From NCBI RefSeq assembly GCF_000155675.2, contig NC_020911.1:1044501-1108500 (forward strand): a stretch of DNA of 64,000 nucleotides, given 5' to 3'. The notes beneath the pieces are model-generated. The model saw only the letters and a program-made list of their open reading frames with translations, ran no database searches and was not told the DNA's origin. Shown here piece after piece: positions 55,716-64,000 of this stretch (position 1 is the first letter of the stretch; each line of letters begins with the position of its first letter). This stretch comes from Octadecabacter antarcticus 307 (lineage in GTDB: Bacteria > Pseudomonadota > Alphaproteobacteria > Rhodobacterales > Rhodobacteraceae). The position numbers were made by a program, and so were the translations under genes.

Positions 55716-56057
55716 ATGAATATTCCAAAATCTACTAAACATGCAATTTGGGGTGCAGTTGGCGGCGCAGTCGCCGCAATGGTGATAGGCTTTTCATGGG
55801 GCGGATGGATAACCGATGGTGCTGCGGCCAATATGCAAATAACCGTGGCGCAAACAGCGGTCGTCCAAGCGTTTACACCGCTTTGCGTCGTCAAAGCCGA
55901 ACAGCAACCAGAACAAATTAACTTGATGCTTGAACTGAGCCGCTATCAGCGCGACGATTTTGTGATCGAAGCTGGCTGGATCGACAACGTGAGCGAACAA
56001 TATCGCTCAGGAGTCGCGGATGCTTGTGCTGGCTCCATCGTGGCGGGAACGGGGTGA
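55716..56057 (+). CDS. Single-pass membrane protein of unknown function
   Basis: 113 residues with one transmembrane helix (IWGAVGGAVAAMVIGFSWGG, residues 11-30) and a soluble domain with two Cys (TPLCVVKAEQ and ADACAGSI). The gene lies 102 bp before the SPFH gene on the same strand. GAAGGTG precedes the ATG. It could be a membrane partner of the SPFH protein; this is a position-based guess. Confidence 0.7.
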   Translation: MNIPKSTKHAIWGAVGGAVAAMVIGFSWGGWITDGAAANMQITVAQTAVVQAFTPLCVVKAEQQPEQINLMLELSRYQRDDFVIEAGWIDNVSEQYRSGVADACAGSIVAGTG

Positions 56058-56159
56058 TACAGGCATTGCGCGTGCAGTCGTTCGGGTTACACGGCGCATA
56101 CAAATTCTACCAAGGAGCTTTCTCATCTCGAGAAGTAAACGACCGGAAAGGTCAATAAT

Positions 56160-57053
56160 ATGAGCTATCGCGACCCCCAGCAACCATCTCGTGACATTTC
56201 ATTCATCAAAGCTGGCGCGCTATTCGTCGCCGCTATCTTAGCACTGGCCCTTCTCTTTGGCTCGTTTTACACCATCGACCAAGGTGAACGCGGTGTTGTT
56301 CTGCGCAACGGTGGATTTATCGGCGTTTCTGATCCTGGCTTGAACTTCAAAATGCCAATCTTTGACCAAGTTGTTCCGATCGACGTGCGCAACAACGTCC
56401 GCACTTACTCTGATCTCGCTGCCTACTCGAAAGACCAACAGACGGCGATTATGCGTGTCTCGGTCAATTACAGTGTGCCAGCGGATCGCGTGGCCGATGT
56501 CTACAACACATATGGCTCCATCGAGGCGATGCTGATGCGTGTTCTTGATCCACAGGTGTTCGATGAACTCAAAACAGTTTTTGGTCAGTTTAACGCTGTG
56601 ACTGCCATTCAGGATCGAGCGCGGCTTTCTGCCGATATCCAGAGTGCTATTCGGGAAGCTGTCGTTGGGCCCTTGCTGATCACCAACATTCAGATTGAAA
56701 ACATCGACTTCTCCGACGTTTATGAGAACTCAATCGAGGACCGGATGTTGGCAGAAGTTGAGGTGCAACGTGTGCGCCAAAACGCTGAGCGTGAGAAGAT
56801 CACCGCTGAGATTACGGTTATTCAGGCTCAAGCAGAAGCGGACTCATCTTTAGCGCGTGCACGTGCTGACGCAGAAGCAACTCGACTACGTGGTGAAGCG
56901 GAAGCTTTTGCGATCTCGGCGCGTGGCGAAGCGTTACGTGACAGCCCAAACCTTGTTGAGTTGACCAAGGCTGAACGCTGGAATGGTATTCTACCAACGT
57001 CGATGATCCCCGGCACAGCAGTTCCGTTCCTCGACGTTTCGCCCGACTTGTAA
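56160..57053 (+). CDS. SPFH/prohibitin family membrane protein
   Basis: 297 residues. One transmembrane helix near the N-terminus (GALFVAAILALALLFGSFYT) is followed by the SPFH domain (TIDQGERGVVLRNGGFIG, DVRNNVRTYSDLAAYS) and a C-terminal coiled coil rich in Ala, Glu and Arg (EITVIQAQAEADSSLARARA). Prohibitin homologues form large rings in the inner membrane and modulate FtsH-type proteases. A strong terminator follows. Confidence 0.9.
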   Translation: MSYRDPQQPSRDISFIKAGALFVAAILALALLFGSFYTIDQGERGVVLRNGGFIGVSDPGLNFKMPIFDQVVPIDVRNNVRTYSDLAAYSKDQQTAIMRVSVNYSVPADRVADVYNTYGSIEAMLMRVLDPQVFDELKTVFGQFNAVTAIQDRARLSADIQSAIREAVVGPLLITNIQIENIDFSDVYENSIEDRMLAEVEVQRVRQNAEREKITAEITVIQAQAEADSSLARARADAEATRLRGEAEAFAISARGEALRDSPNLVELTKAERWNGILPTSMIPGTAVPFLDVSPDL

Positions 57054-57080
57054 GTCAACGGCATACTGAAGATACGACAA

Positions 57081-57102
57081 GGGCGCTTCGGCGCCCTTTT
57101 TT
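57081..57102 (+). terminator. Rho-independent terminator after the SPFH gene
   Basis: GGGCGC-TTCG-GCGCCC followed by TTTTTT, 27 bp after the stop codon. A perfect stem with a stable tetraloop. Confidence 0.93.
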
Positions 57103-57273
57103 GTGGTTTGACCACGGTCCAACGCAGCTACCCAATGTATGGGCGAAGTGGTCGGGCTTGGGCACGTATGACCGCTACTGCTACAGTAGCCCTATGGTCG
57201 GATTTGAGTGTCTGGAGTTAAGGGAGTGGCAGCAGCAGAAGGCTGAAATCAGCACCGCCGATCCCACCAACAA

Positions 57274-57452
57274 GTTGACAAAAGGTTGACAAAAGGTTGA
57301 CAAAAAGCCCCAAAGTGTCAGCTATCTATAACAAAAGGTAAACCAATTTGGTTGACAAAACACCGATAGTTGTAGGTGGCTGACACGAAGGGCAAACAAA
57401 ATGTCAACCACTTGTCAATAAAATCAACCGCTTAGGAAGCAATTGGTTGACA
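57274..57452. repeat. Iteron-like GTTGACAAAA repeats
   Basis: GTTGACAAAAG occurs three times at exact 11-bp spacing (57274, 57285, 57296), again as GGTTGACAAAA at 57350 and GGTTGACAG at 57445, and inverted as TGTCAACC at 57402 and TTGTCAATAAAATCAACC nearby. The stretch is AT-rich. This resembles iterons of a replication origin or an array of protein sites; no replication gene adjoins it. Confidence 0.6.
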
Positions 57453-58765
57453 GAATGGCCTGACAAAAAAATTCCGATCATTTAGGCAACCAAATAAGCC
57501 CTAGATCCACGCCGGAATAACCATTCATCTACCAAAGCATCTGCAAGAATATGTGGATAAAACGATGCTAAAAAAAAGCCGCGTCTCTACCTTTCTTAAA
57601 AGATTAAGAAAGAAAGAAAGTAAGAGAACAGGTGCGGCTCTAATGCACACATCAAAATCCATACATCCGGATGTAAGCCCAGGCTCAGGTTCAAATACAG
57701 CAACAGGCCAAACCGCGCGCATACAGAGCACCCAGCACGTCAAAGCAACACCGACAGCGTAGATACATACGGAACAGCACTGGTGACTCTAATATGAAGC
57801 CCCAGCACTAAGCACACCAGTCAGACAATTCGCTAAGAACACGCGCACCAAAGCAAAAGCAGATAAACCCAAAGCCATGAGGAATACTCCAAGAACGCAC
57901 GTGAGAGGGCTAAGCTGGATTTCGACCGCGTCCCAATCTGATCCATCTTTGCCCAAGAAACAAAACCTCCTGAGCCAGATCCATGGAAACACCTGTTTAT
58001 ATGGCATCACAAGTGCGTCCAATATGGGGGGCGAAATTCGATATGATGAAGGAACTTGCTGTTGTTGCTTTGAAGTAAGAAGCAAAGGAACAGCTTGGCA
58101 TTGACCTGTATGGCCTCAGCATCGCTCGTCAGGCGCTGAAAAGCTAGATAGCCGTTTCCACCCCATCAGGTTTGAGCCATCGTCGAGAGACGCTGCGGCA
58201 CGCACGTCTTGACACGTAGGGCGGGAAGCAGACCTTCGCTGCCAGTGCACATCCTTTCCCATATTACGTCGAAAGCTGACATTCGACGCTGGAAATTTGA
58301 TCCATGATTGGGCTGTTCATCTCAGATAAATAACGGCCCGATAGGTTTCGTGCAGAAGTGGTGGTTACCCCCGCTGTTCCTTGACGGCGTCCAACAGGTT
58401 CTTGGCCCCGGGCGTTGTGGCTACGCTGATCACGCACGAAGCCCCTTTCTTCAGTAAATGGGGAGTTACCTCCGAGCAAGGCCTGCCGAATCGGGTCCCG
58501 CGCAAGAATACAACTTGAACTGGCAACCACCCGAGAATTTATTTTGCTTCGCAACACTTGGCCGAAAAGGGCACACACCTTACCGACCTGCGCTGCGCCC
58601 CAAGCATGCAATTCTGTTGACAACATCGGCCCGCAAGGACGATCATAGGTTTAACGTCTTATAGCATTGGCTATGTTGGACTTTGCAGGCCGCACTACGA
58701 ACAGCGTCAGCTAATATGCATTTCGAGAATGGGACAACGATCAAAAAATACACGGGGCACGATAA
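57453..58765. other. Gene-poor stretch before the defence-like module
   Basis: About 1.3 kb. A short basic frame (57553-57762) and a hydrophobic frame on the minus strand (57789-58085) are open but show no family or convincing start. Composition shifts from AT-rich to GC-rich at about 58750, where the next gene begins. It may be the worn edge of an integrated element. Confidence 0.4.
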
Positions 58766-61700
58766 TTGACGCAGGCGACTTTGGATTGTTTTTCGCGGGA
58801 CACACAGAATAAGCTCAGATCCTTGGATTGCATGGTGATGCGGTCCCAGCTTCGAGCCGACGCCTCACCATTCCTCGGACTTGCACTAGTCGCTGAGAAA
58901 TTACCAGAAGCCAAGGATGCGCTTCACGCGCTGTCGGATTGGCGACTTGATGTCTTGATGCAGAAATTTGGATATGCGGTTAGTTGGGTAATTTGCGCGA
59001 CACTGTCCGAACACTATGGCGAAGATGGCAATGCCAAGGTTTGGCCATTGGTTGAGGATGTCTTGGGGAGGACATTGAAACTTCCGGAAGAGCGCAAACT
59101 AATCAATGGAGCTTTTCACCGGTCATGCCAAAAACTCGGTCTCGCATCCGACGGGTTTGACCGTTCTGTTCAAGCTTTCCAGATACACGCGGGCGTATCG
59201 CGTTCCCAGTTGCACCATCTGGCGAGAGTTTTCATCGCTCAGGAACGCTCGATCGGATTGCCCGATCAAGATGACATCGTTTTGTTGAATCGCTGGGAGG
59301 ATGATGCCCTTCACTTCTTGGATGCAGGCGTGCACGTGTTGCAACGCCCCATCTTAATGGATCATTCTGCTTGGATGGCGTCGGCCTATGTTGACTGGCG
59401 TCGGGATCAGAATGCGCTTCTGGAAAAATCAAGCTATCTGAAACACTTTGGTGAACAATTGCAGAAGGTCTTCGACGGCGCGGGCGGCCCAGCGACCCGG
59501 ATCGCTCCCGTCCCCCGTCTTGTCTGGGAGGACGGGCGTCCACAATTGTCCATCCCGGGGCAAGAGCAGCGCTACAAGATATTTCTTGATGGCGAGTTGC
59601 ATAGGGTTCGTGCCGGGCGTCTTTGGCCTCTGCCTTTTCCACTTCCCGCCGAAGTCACATGGCAAGGAAACAGACCAGGGTGCATCCGCCTGTTTCAGAC
59701 CACGGATTTTGTCGTGTTCGACAGCAACACCGGTCGCCAGGTCGAACTGACGTCCCGCGTTGTCGGCGACGAAACACGGCTCAGTGGAGTGGTCGCGACC
59801 GCCATCGTGGTTGCAAGGGAAAGCTTCTCTGTAAATGGCGAACCGAGCCGGGAAACGGCGCCTGATCTCTACAGCGCCAACGCCGACCTTCGTTCGGGTA
59901 AGATAGTTCTGGCGCAAGGCTCAAAACATTGGACGCTTGGCGGTGTGCGTCGGCCGCAAATCTCGATACATGGCCAACCAGTTGCAAAAGGCCTGGGCGG
60001 TCCGAACCTTTGGGGGCCCGAAGCCGAAGTGGAGCTCGATTTCGGCTCCAGTGAATTGCTTGCTGGACATACTGACGGTAAACATCGTCGCGCCTTCGTC
60101 CGTGTCGAGACGCAAGGCGATGCGATAGATATGGAAATCGAAGCAGATGGGCGCGGAACCGCGACAGTGAACATCGCTGCGTTCGTAGAAGCTGTCGGCT
60201 TGGCTCCTAATGGCGACCCGGAAGCGCTTTCGCTCACGCTGCTCCGCACGAACGCTGACTCGACCGAACGGGTCCTGACGCGCTTCAAGCGAAAGCTGAT
60301 TGTCTGGCCTGGTTTCCGAGCGCTGGAAGGCGTGCTCATCCGGTCTGAGGACCCACCGCGAAACTTCATCGATGCCGAGGCAAGGCATGTGGTGCGTGAC
60401 GACGCTGGTTTCCTGTGTCTCGAACGGAGTGGGGGATATGTAGAGGGGCGAATAGCCTTTGAAATTGGCGGGCAAGTCAGCCTGTTTACCCTTCGCGCAA
60501 AACTCTTGTCGGGCGTTTTGGAGCGCGTTGATGGAACGGTGATGCCGTGGAAACTCGGCAGTGTCATCGTCAAAGGCTCGGTGACAAAGAGCGATGCTCT
60601 TGTGCTGACATCCCCGGACGAGCGCGCGAGTCTGAAAATTGGCTCCCGAATTATTGTTAATCCATTTCGAGAAAGACCCACCTACGCGATACCGATCGCC
60701 ACTCTGGACGGCGGAGACATCGTGCACGTGTCGGAAGCAGGTGCCCCAACTCTGATCGCGACCGTGGAGAGCGCGTCGATGCCGTCGGATGTTACCATCC
60801 GAACTTGGGCCGGAGGCTCTCGTATTTCGTTCAAGATGCCGTTCAATATCGGCGGGATCATGGTGACGCTCCAAACGGAGAATGGTCACAGAGATCAGAG
60901 TGAAGTGAGCTTTGACCGTCTTCCTGCTACCCTTTCATGTCAGTTTTGGCTGCTTGCTCCCAAGGTGGACGGGAAGAAAGTGGAAATTGAACTTTTCGGA
61001 GCGCCTTTGAATGGCCTGAACTTGATTACCCTCAAGGTGCGTAGCGTCGGGGAGAAAGATTGGACTCAACTCAGCAACGCAAGGGATGATTTTTACGCCT
61101 TCCCACTTATTGCTGGCGCTGCGGCTGAGCCTTCTGCATCTGCCCTTTGCAGGCTCGAGGACTGGCTCTCAAGATGCTACGCACCTGATGTATGGGACGG
61201 AGGCCTTGGGAGGGCTCTGCAACATCGCTGGTCGACACTTGTCGATCAAGTCTCCCTTCTGCCGGGTGGCACCGAGCGACTGCTTTTGCTGTCCCTGCAA
61301 GAGGATGAACTTGACTGGTTGCCGATGCAGCACGTTATTCAGGAAATTCCGACACTGTTCGCCGCCCCTGCAATCAAATTCCATGGGTTCTCCAGTTCCA
61401 ATGGTGCGGATCGTATCTTGAGAGTGATCGCCGATGCATCTTCTCGTCGGCTGCGTGATTTGGATATCAGTCCGATGGCTATGCTTGCGTTTCCCAATGC
61501 GAAGCGGGCGGATATGGCAGGAGAAAAGCTTCGCAACTTCCGACCCAGTAGTTTGCCAGTAATCTTCTCGACACTGGCCGAGAAGCCGAGTGAATGGCTG
61601 GCCAAAGACGCGCTTGGACCTGACCATGCCTGGACGGGCCTGAATCTCTTGCGCGATCGTATCGAAACCCACGAGTTTCTTGGGGCAGGCGAGGCTGATG

Positions 61701-62020
61701 CGCGGATGTCGCTGCGAAGTGCCGATATTAATCGCACGTCTGTCGCGTTACGAGATCCAATTTTGTTGGATCGGTGCCTGAGCACGGAAAATGAAAACGA
61801 TGTGTCTGTCCACATGATCGAACGGGCTCTTGCATCGTTTGCGGTCCGAAGTCGCGAGGGTGCCGAGGCCGTCGAAGCCATGATAGAGAGGGCGTCGACG
61901 AAAACTGGTCTTAGCAAAGGTAAAGTTCTCGCGTCAGTAGGTGAAATGATACGGTTGGGCAGAGAAATCTTCATCTTCCATCTGATCACTGCCGAGATCG
62001 AAAAAAGGAGCAGGCCGTGA
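58766..62020 (+). CDS. Large protein of unknown function beside an SF2 helicase
   Basis: 1084 residues from a TTG; an ATG at 58832 is the alternative. Residues 1-240 are helical (YAVSWVICATLSEHYGEDGN, VWPLVEDVLGRTLKLPEERK). Residues 250-750 are beta-rich, with RYKIFLDGELHRVRAGRLWP and DFVVFDSNTGRQVELTSRV. The last 300 are helical again. I see no ATPase, nuclease or methylase motif. The stop overlaps the helicase start (GTGA), so the two proteins are made together. The pairing of a long unknown protein with a large helicase resembles Druantia-type or DISARM-type defence. The gene is GC-richer than the DNA before it. Confidence 0.75.
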   Translation: MTQATLDCFSRDTQNKLRSLDCMVMRSQLRADASPFLGLALVAEKLPEAKDALHALSDWRLDVLMQKFGYAVSWVICATLSEHYGEDGNAKVWPLVEDVLGRTLKLPEERKLINGAFHRSCQKLGLASDGFDRSVQAFQIHAGVSRSQLHHLARVFIAQERSIGLPDQDDIVLLNRWEDDALHFLDAGVHVLQRPILMDHSAWMASAYVDWRRDQNALLEKSSYLKHFGEQLQKVFDGAGGPATRIAPVPRLVWEDGRPQLSIPGQEQRYKIFLDGELHRVRAGRLWPLPFPLPAEVTWQGNRPGCIRLFQTTDFVVFDSNTGRQVELTSRVVGDETRLSGVVATAIVVARESFSVNGEPSRETAPDLYSANADLRSGKIVLAQGSKHWTLGGVRRPQISIHGQPVAKGLGGPNLWGPEAEVELDFGSSELLAGHTDGKHRRAFVRVETQGDAIDMEIEADGRGTATVNIAAFVEAVGLAPNGDPEALSLTLLRTNADSTERVLTRFKRKLIVWPGFRALEGVLIRSEDPPRNFIDAEARHVVRDDAGFLCLERSGGYVEGRIAFEIGGQVSLFTLRAKLLSGVLERVDGTVMPWKLGSVIVKGSVTKSDALVLTSPDERASLKIGSRIIVNPFRERPTYAIPIATLDGGDIVHVSEAGAPTLIATVESASMPSDVTIRTWAGGSRISFKMPFNIGGIMVTLQTENGHRDQSEVSFDRLPATLSCQFWLLAPKVDGKKVEIELFGAPLNGLNLITLKVRSVGEKDWTQLSNARDDFYAFPLIAGAAAEPSASALCRLEDWLSRCYAPDVWDGGLGRALQHRWSTLVDQVSLLPGGTERLLLLSLQEDELDWLPMQHVIQEIPTLFAAPAIKFHGFSSSNGADRILRVIADASSRRLRDLDISPMAMLAFPNAKRADMAGEKLRNFRPSSLPVIFSTLAEKPSEWLAKDALGPDHAWTGLNLLRDRIETHEFLGAGEADARMSLRSADINRTSVALRDPILLDRCLSTENENDVSVHMIERALASFAVRSREGAEAVEAMIERASTKTGLSKGKVLASVGEMIRLGREIFIFHLITAEIEKRSRP

Positions 62021-64000
62021 AAGACCATGTAAGTGGAGAAATCGGCGCGGCAGAGTTGGACCCACTCCAATTCCGCAGAACGCTCGAGGCGCGCATTCGA
62101 AGCTTTACGATTGCCGCTGCCGCCGTCTCCCCGGTCGTCGCGCCTGCGCTGGGTGAGGCCATCAGCAAGATGATCGAAGGGGAGACTCTCATAAGGGGGC
62201 CTTTTGTCGAAAGCTTGCCTGATTTCGAGAAGGGAGAGTCGATCGAACAGCTGGTCTCGGAAAAGGTGTTGTCCGAGAAGTGGCAAGGGATGTTAAAAAA
62301 AAGCGCCTAATCTTTGGAGACGGCCGCTGCATCGCCACCAGCAAGCTGCAATTGGCCGTGATGACAATTACATCGTCGCCACGGGAACGGGCTCGGGGAA
62401 AACGGAATCCTTTTTATTCCCATTGATCGACGACATCATGCGCCTCGGTATCAGCAAGCCTGGGATCAAGGCGATCCTCGTTTACCCCCTGAACGCGCTG
62501 GCCACCGACCAGATGTTCCGTATCGCGCGTTTGCTTTTCAACGAACTTGACGATCCGAAGATTACGCTCGGGCGCTTCACGGGGCAGACCACCCCCGGTG
62601 CAAGCCGTTCGGAGATCGAGCGCGAAATCCTGTCGTCACCCAGCTTTGAGGACGCCTTCCCCGGCGTTCAAAAAGCGCCATCTGGATGGCTGCTTTCTCG
62701 CTCCGAAATGCTTGAGACGCCACCAGACATTCTTATAACGAACTATGCGATGCTTGAGCATGTGTTGCTGTTGCCCCGAAATCGAGCGCTACTGAAAGAT
62801 GCCGATCTCCGCTGGCTCGTTCTGGACGAGTTGCACACCTACGCCGGCGCCCAAGCGATCGAAGTTGCATTTCTAATTCGAAAATTGAAGGCTAATCTCG
62901 GCATGTCGACCGGGACCCTACGGTGCGTTGGGACGTCTGCGAGCTTGGACCCAGAGCGAAAGGACGACTTGTCGAAGTTCGCGTCAGATCTCTTCAACGA
63001 GCCGTTCGGTGCCGGTGACGCTGCGGTCATCACCGGCGAGCGCGAACTCCATCCGCGCTTGCGCGAAGACCTGACGACCCATTCGCTCGCCCCGGAAGAC
63101 TGGGTTTCGCTCGGAGAAGGGTTGGCGCGTCTGCGTAAAGACGGCGGCCTTTCCCCGGAAGAAGAGCGCTTTCACCTTGAAAACTGGAACGAGGAGCTGG
63201 GCTCCTTCTTACCACTCAGAGGCGACGATTTCGGCGAAGCGCTGTTAACGGCTCTTTCGACCCTGAACGAGGTCCGTCAGGTTGCCACTGCGCTCCATAA
63301 CAAGGCGAGCGGCTTGATGCTGCTCGAGCGCTTGGCTGGGGTCATATTTGACGGCGTGGAGCAGGAATTGGCCGAACGCGCGCTGATTGCACTCGTGAAT
63401 GTCGCAGTTCTCGCGGTGCCACGACATGGGGGTGGGTTTCCCCTTCTTCCAGCCCGTTACCACATTGCCGCGACCACGATTGAGGGAGCATTGGTCGAAC
63501 TTTCGGCGGATGCGCCGGAAAGATGGAGCCGGGTGCTTGCAGGAAAAGTGGGGCGAGACGCCACCAGCGACGCCCCAGCTGCCTTTCCGTTGCTCGTGTG
63601 CAGGACGTGTGGCGAACCTTACATTGAAGCTTGGGACGATGGGCGCCGATTGGCCGCTCTTCCACCTCGCAACAACAAGGGCGAACGGACTGTTCTCCGT
63701 TTGATCGGCACTGCGCCGGCAGCTTTGGACGAAGAAGAGGACGAAGACGAAAAAACGGAATTCGTTCACATTGATCCGCGAACCGGCTCGATCGAAGACG
63801 ATCCGGGAGAGGGGATCATCTCGCTCCAAGTTGCCGAGTGCGTTGATGACGACCATGATCGAAAGAAATACGTGAAAGCCTGCTTGGCGTGCGGGGAGAA
63901 GAAGGGTGCCTTTGCCGAACCTCTGACGACTATCTACGCAGGTGACGAGTCCACTTCGGCTATGGCCACGCAAACGCTGCTCGAAGCACTACCCGCCAAA
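62017..64000 (+). pseudogene. Large DEAD/DEAH-type SF2 helicase, frameshifted, runs off the window
   Basis: GTG start with AAAGGAG upstream. The first frame reads about 97 residues (RRTLEARIRSFTIAAAAVSP, SLPDFEKGESIEQLV) and stops at 62310. The same protein continues one frame over from 62303: WRRPLHRHQQAAIG, Walker A VATGTGSGKTESFLF, ILVYPLNALATDQ, TGQTTPGASRSEIE, ILITNYAMLEH, and DEAH-like LVLDELHTYAGAQ, motif III-like VGTSASLD. A zinc-ribbon type set follows (CRTCGEPY, then CLACGEKK). It is open to base 64000. One extra A in the A8 run (62295-62302) explains the break. The layout is that of DruE-like, DUF1998-type helicases. Confidence 0.82.

Noticed and set aside
58264..58626. 120-codon minus-strand frame before the defence-like module
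   Set aside because: Low-complexity polar composition, no start signal and no recognisable domain; kept as part of a gene-poor stretch.

Overview
The window reads as chromosomal DNA of a marine alphaproteobacterium of the Roseobacter group (Rhodobacterales). The markers are a bhcABCD-bhcR beta-hydroxyaspartate cycle cluster, a PuuD-type membrane urate oxidase, a DUF1127 gene followed by CcsR-type small RNAs with the CCTCCTCCC motif, a HemP gene beside an imelysin/di-heme locus, and a Hint-domain giant adhesin. The many pseudogenes, IS remnants and dispersed repeats suggest a genome in flux, as in polar roseobacters such as Octadecabacter; that genus-level guess is inference.

Layout. 1-4132: iron-related locus (imelysin, di-heme oxidoreductase, second imelysin, DUF1513 protein, hemP on the other strand). 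4133-5640: gene-poor stretch with an IS3 remnant and a 38-bp hairpin repeat. 5693-7917: ectoine hydrolase, a DUF3995 gene split by a stop codon and a secreted protein. 7969-10648: a manganese/iron ABC transporter operon of the SitABCD type in which all four genes are broken. 10759-23737: purine/ureide degradation (PuuD, LysR, UraH, PuuE-UraD fusion, AllA, xanthine/uracil-type permease, AllE) wrapped around the beta-hydroxyaspartate cycle genes. The ureide genes turn urate into glyoxylate, and the bhc genes turn glyoxylate into oxaloacetate, so the block reads as one route from purine to central metabolism.

24225-28444: accessory region with a truncated integrase, a damaged IS5-family element, orphan genes, a small regulator module and a primase-like C-terminal fragment. 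28625-39184: LuxR-type regulator followed by an overlapping operon of a peptide/nickel-type ABC importer, a hydantoinase/oxoprolinase-family protein and two DUF917 proteins, ending in the binding protein; this looks like uptake and ring-opening of a hydantoin-like compound. 39752-42047: LacI regulator divergent from a phytanoyl-CoA-dioxygenase-family enzyme. 42222-44009: CcsR-like small RNAs with their DUF1127 gene, a small zinc-ribbon protein and a HAD-family protein lacking its nucleophile.

45129-51446: an adhesin of about 2,100 residues with RTX-like repeats, near-identical 636-bp Ig-like repeats and a C-terminal Hint domain. 51918-57053: a second copy of the small regulator module, a cobalamin riboswitch with bluB, two DUF1127 genes, two small membrane proteins and an SPFH protein. 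57274-58760: AT-rich gap with iteron-like repeats. 58766-64000: a two-gene module, an unrecognised 1084-residue protein plus a large SF2 helicase split by one extra A in an A8 run. It runs off the end of the window and is the best candidate here for an undescribed defence system.
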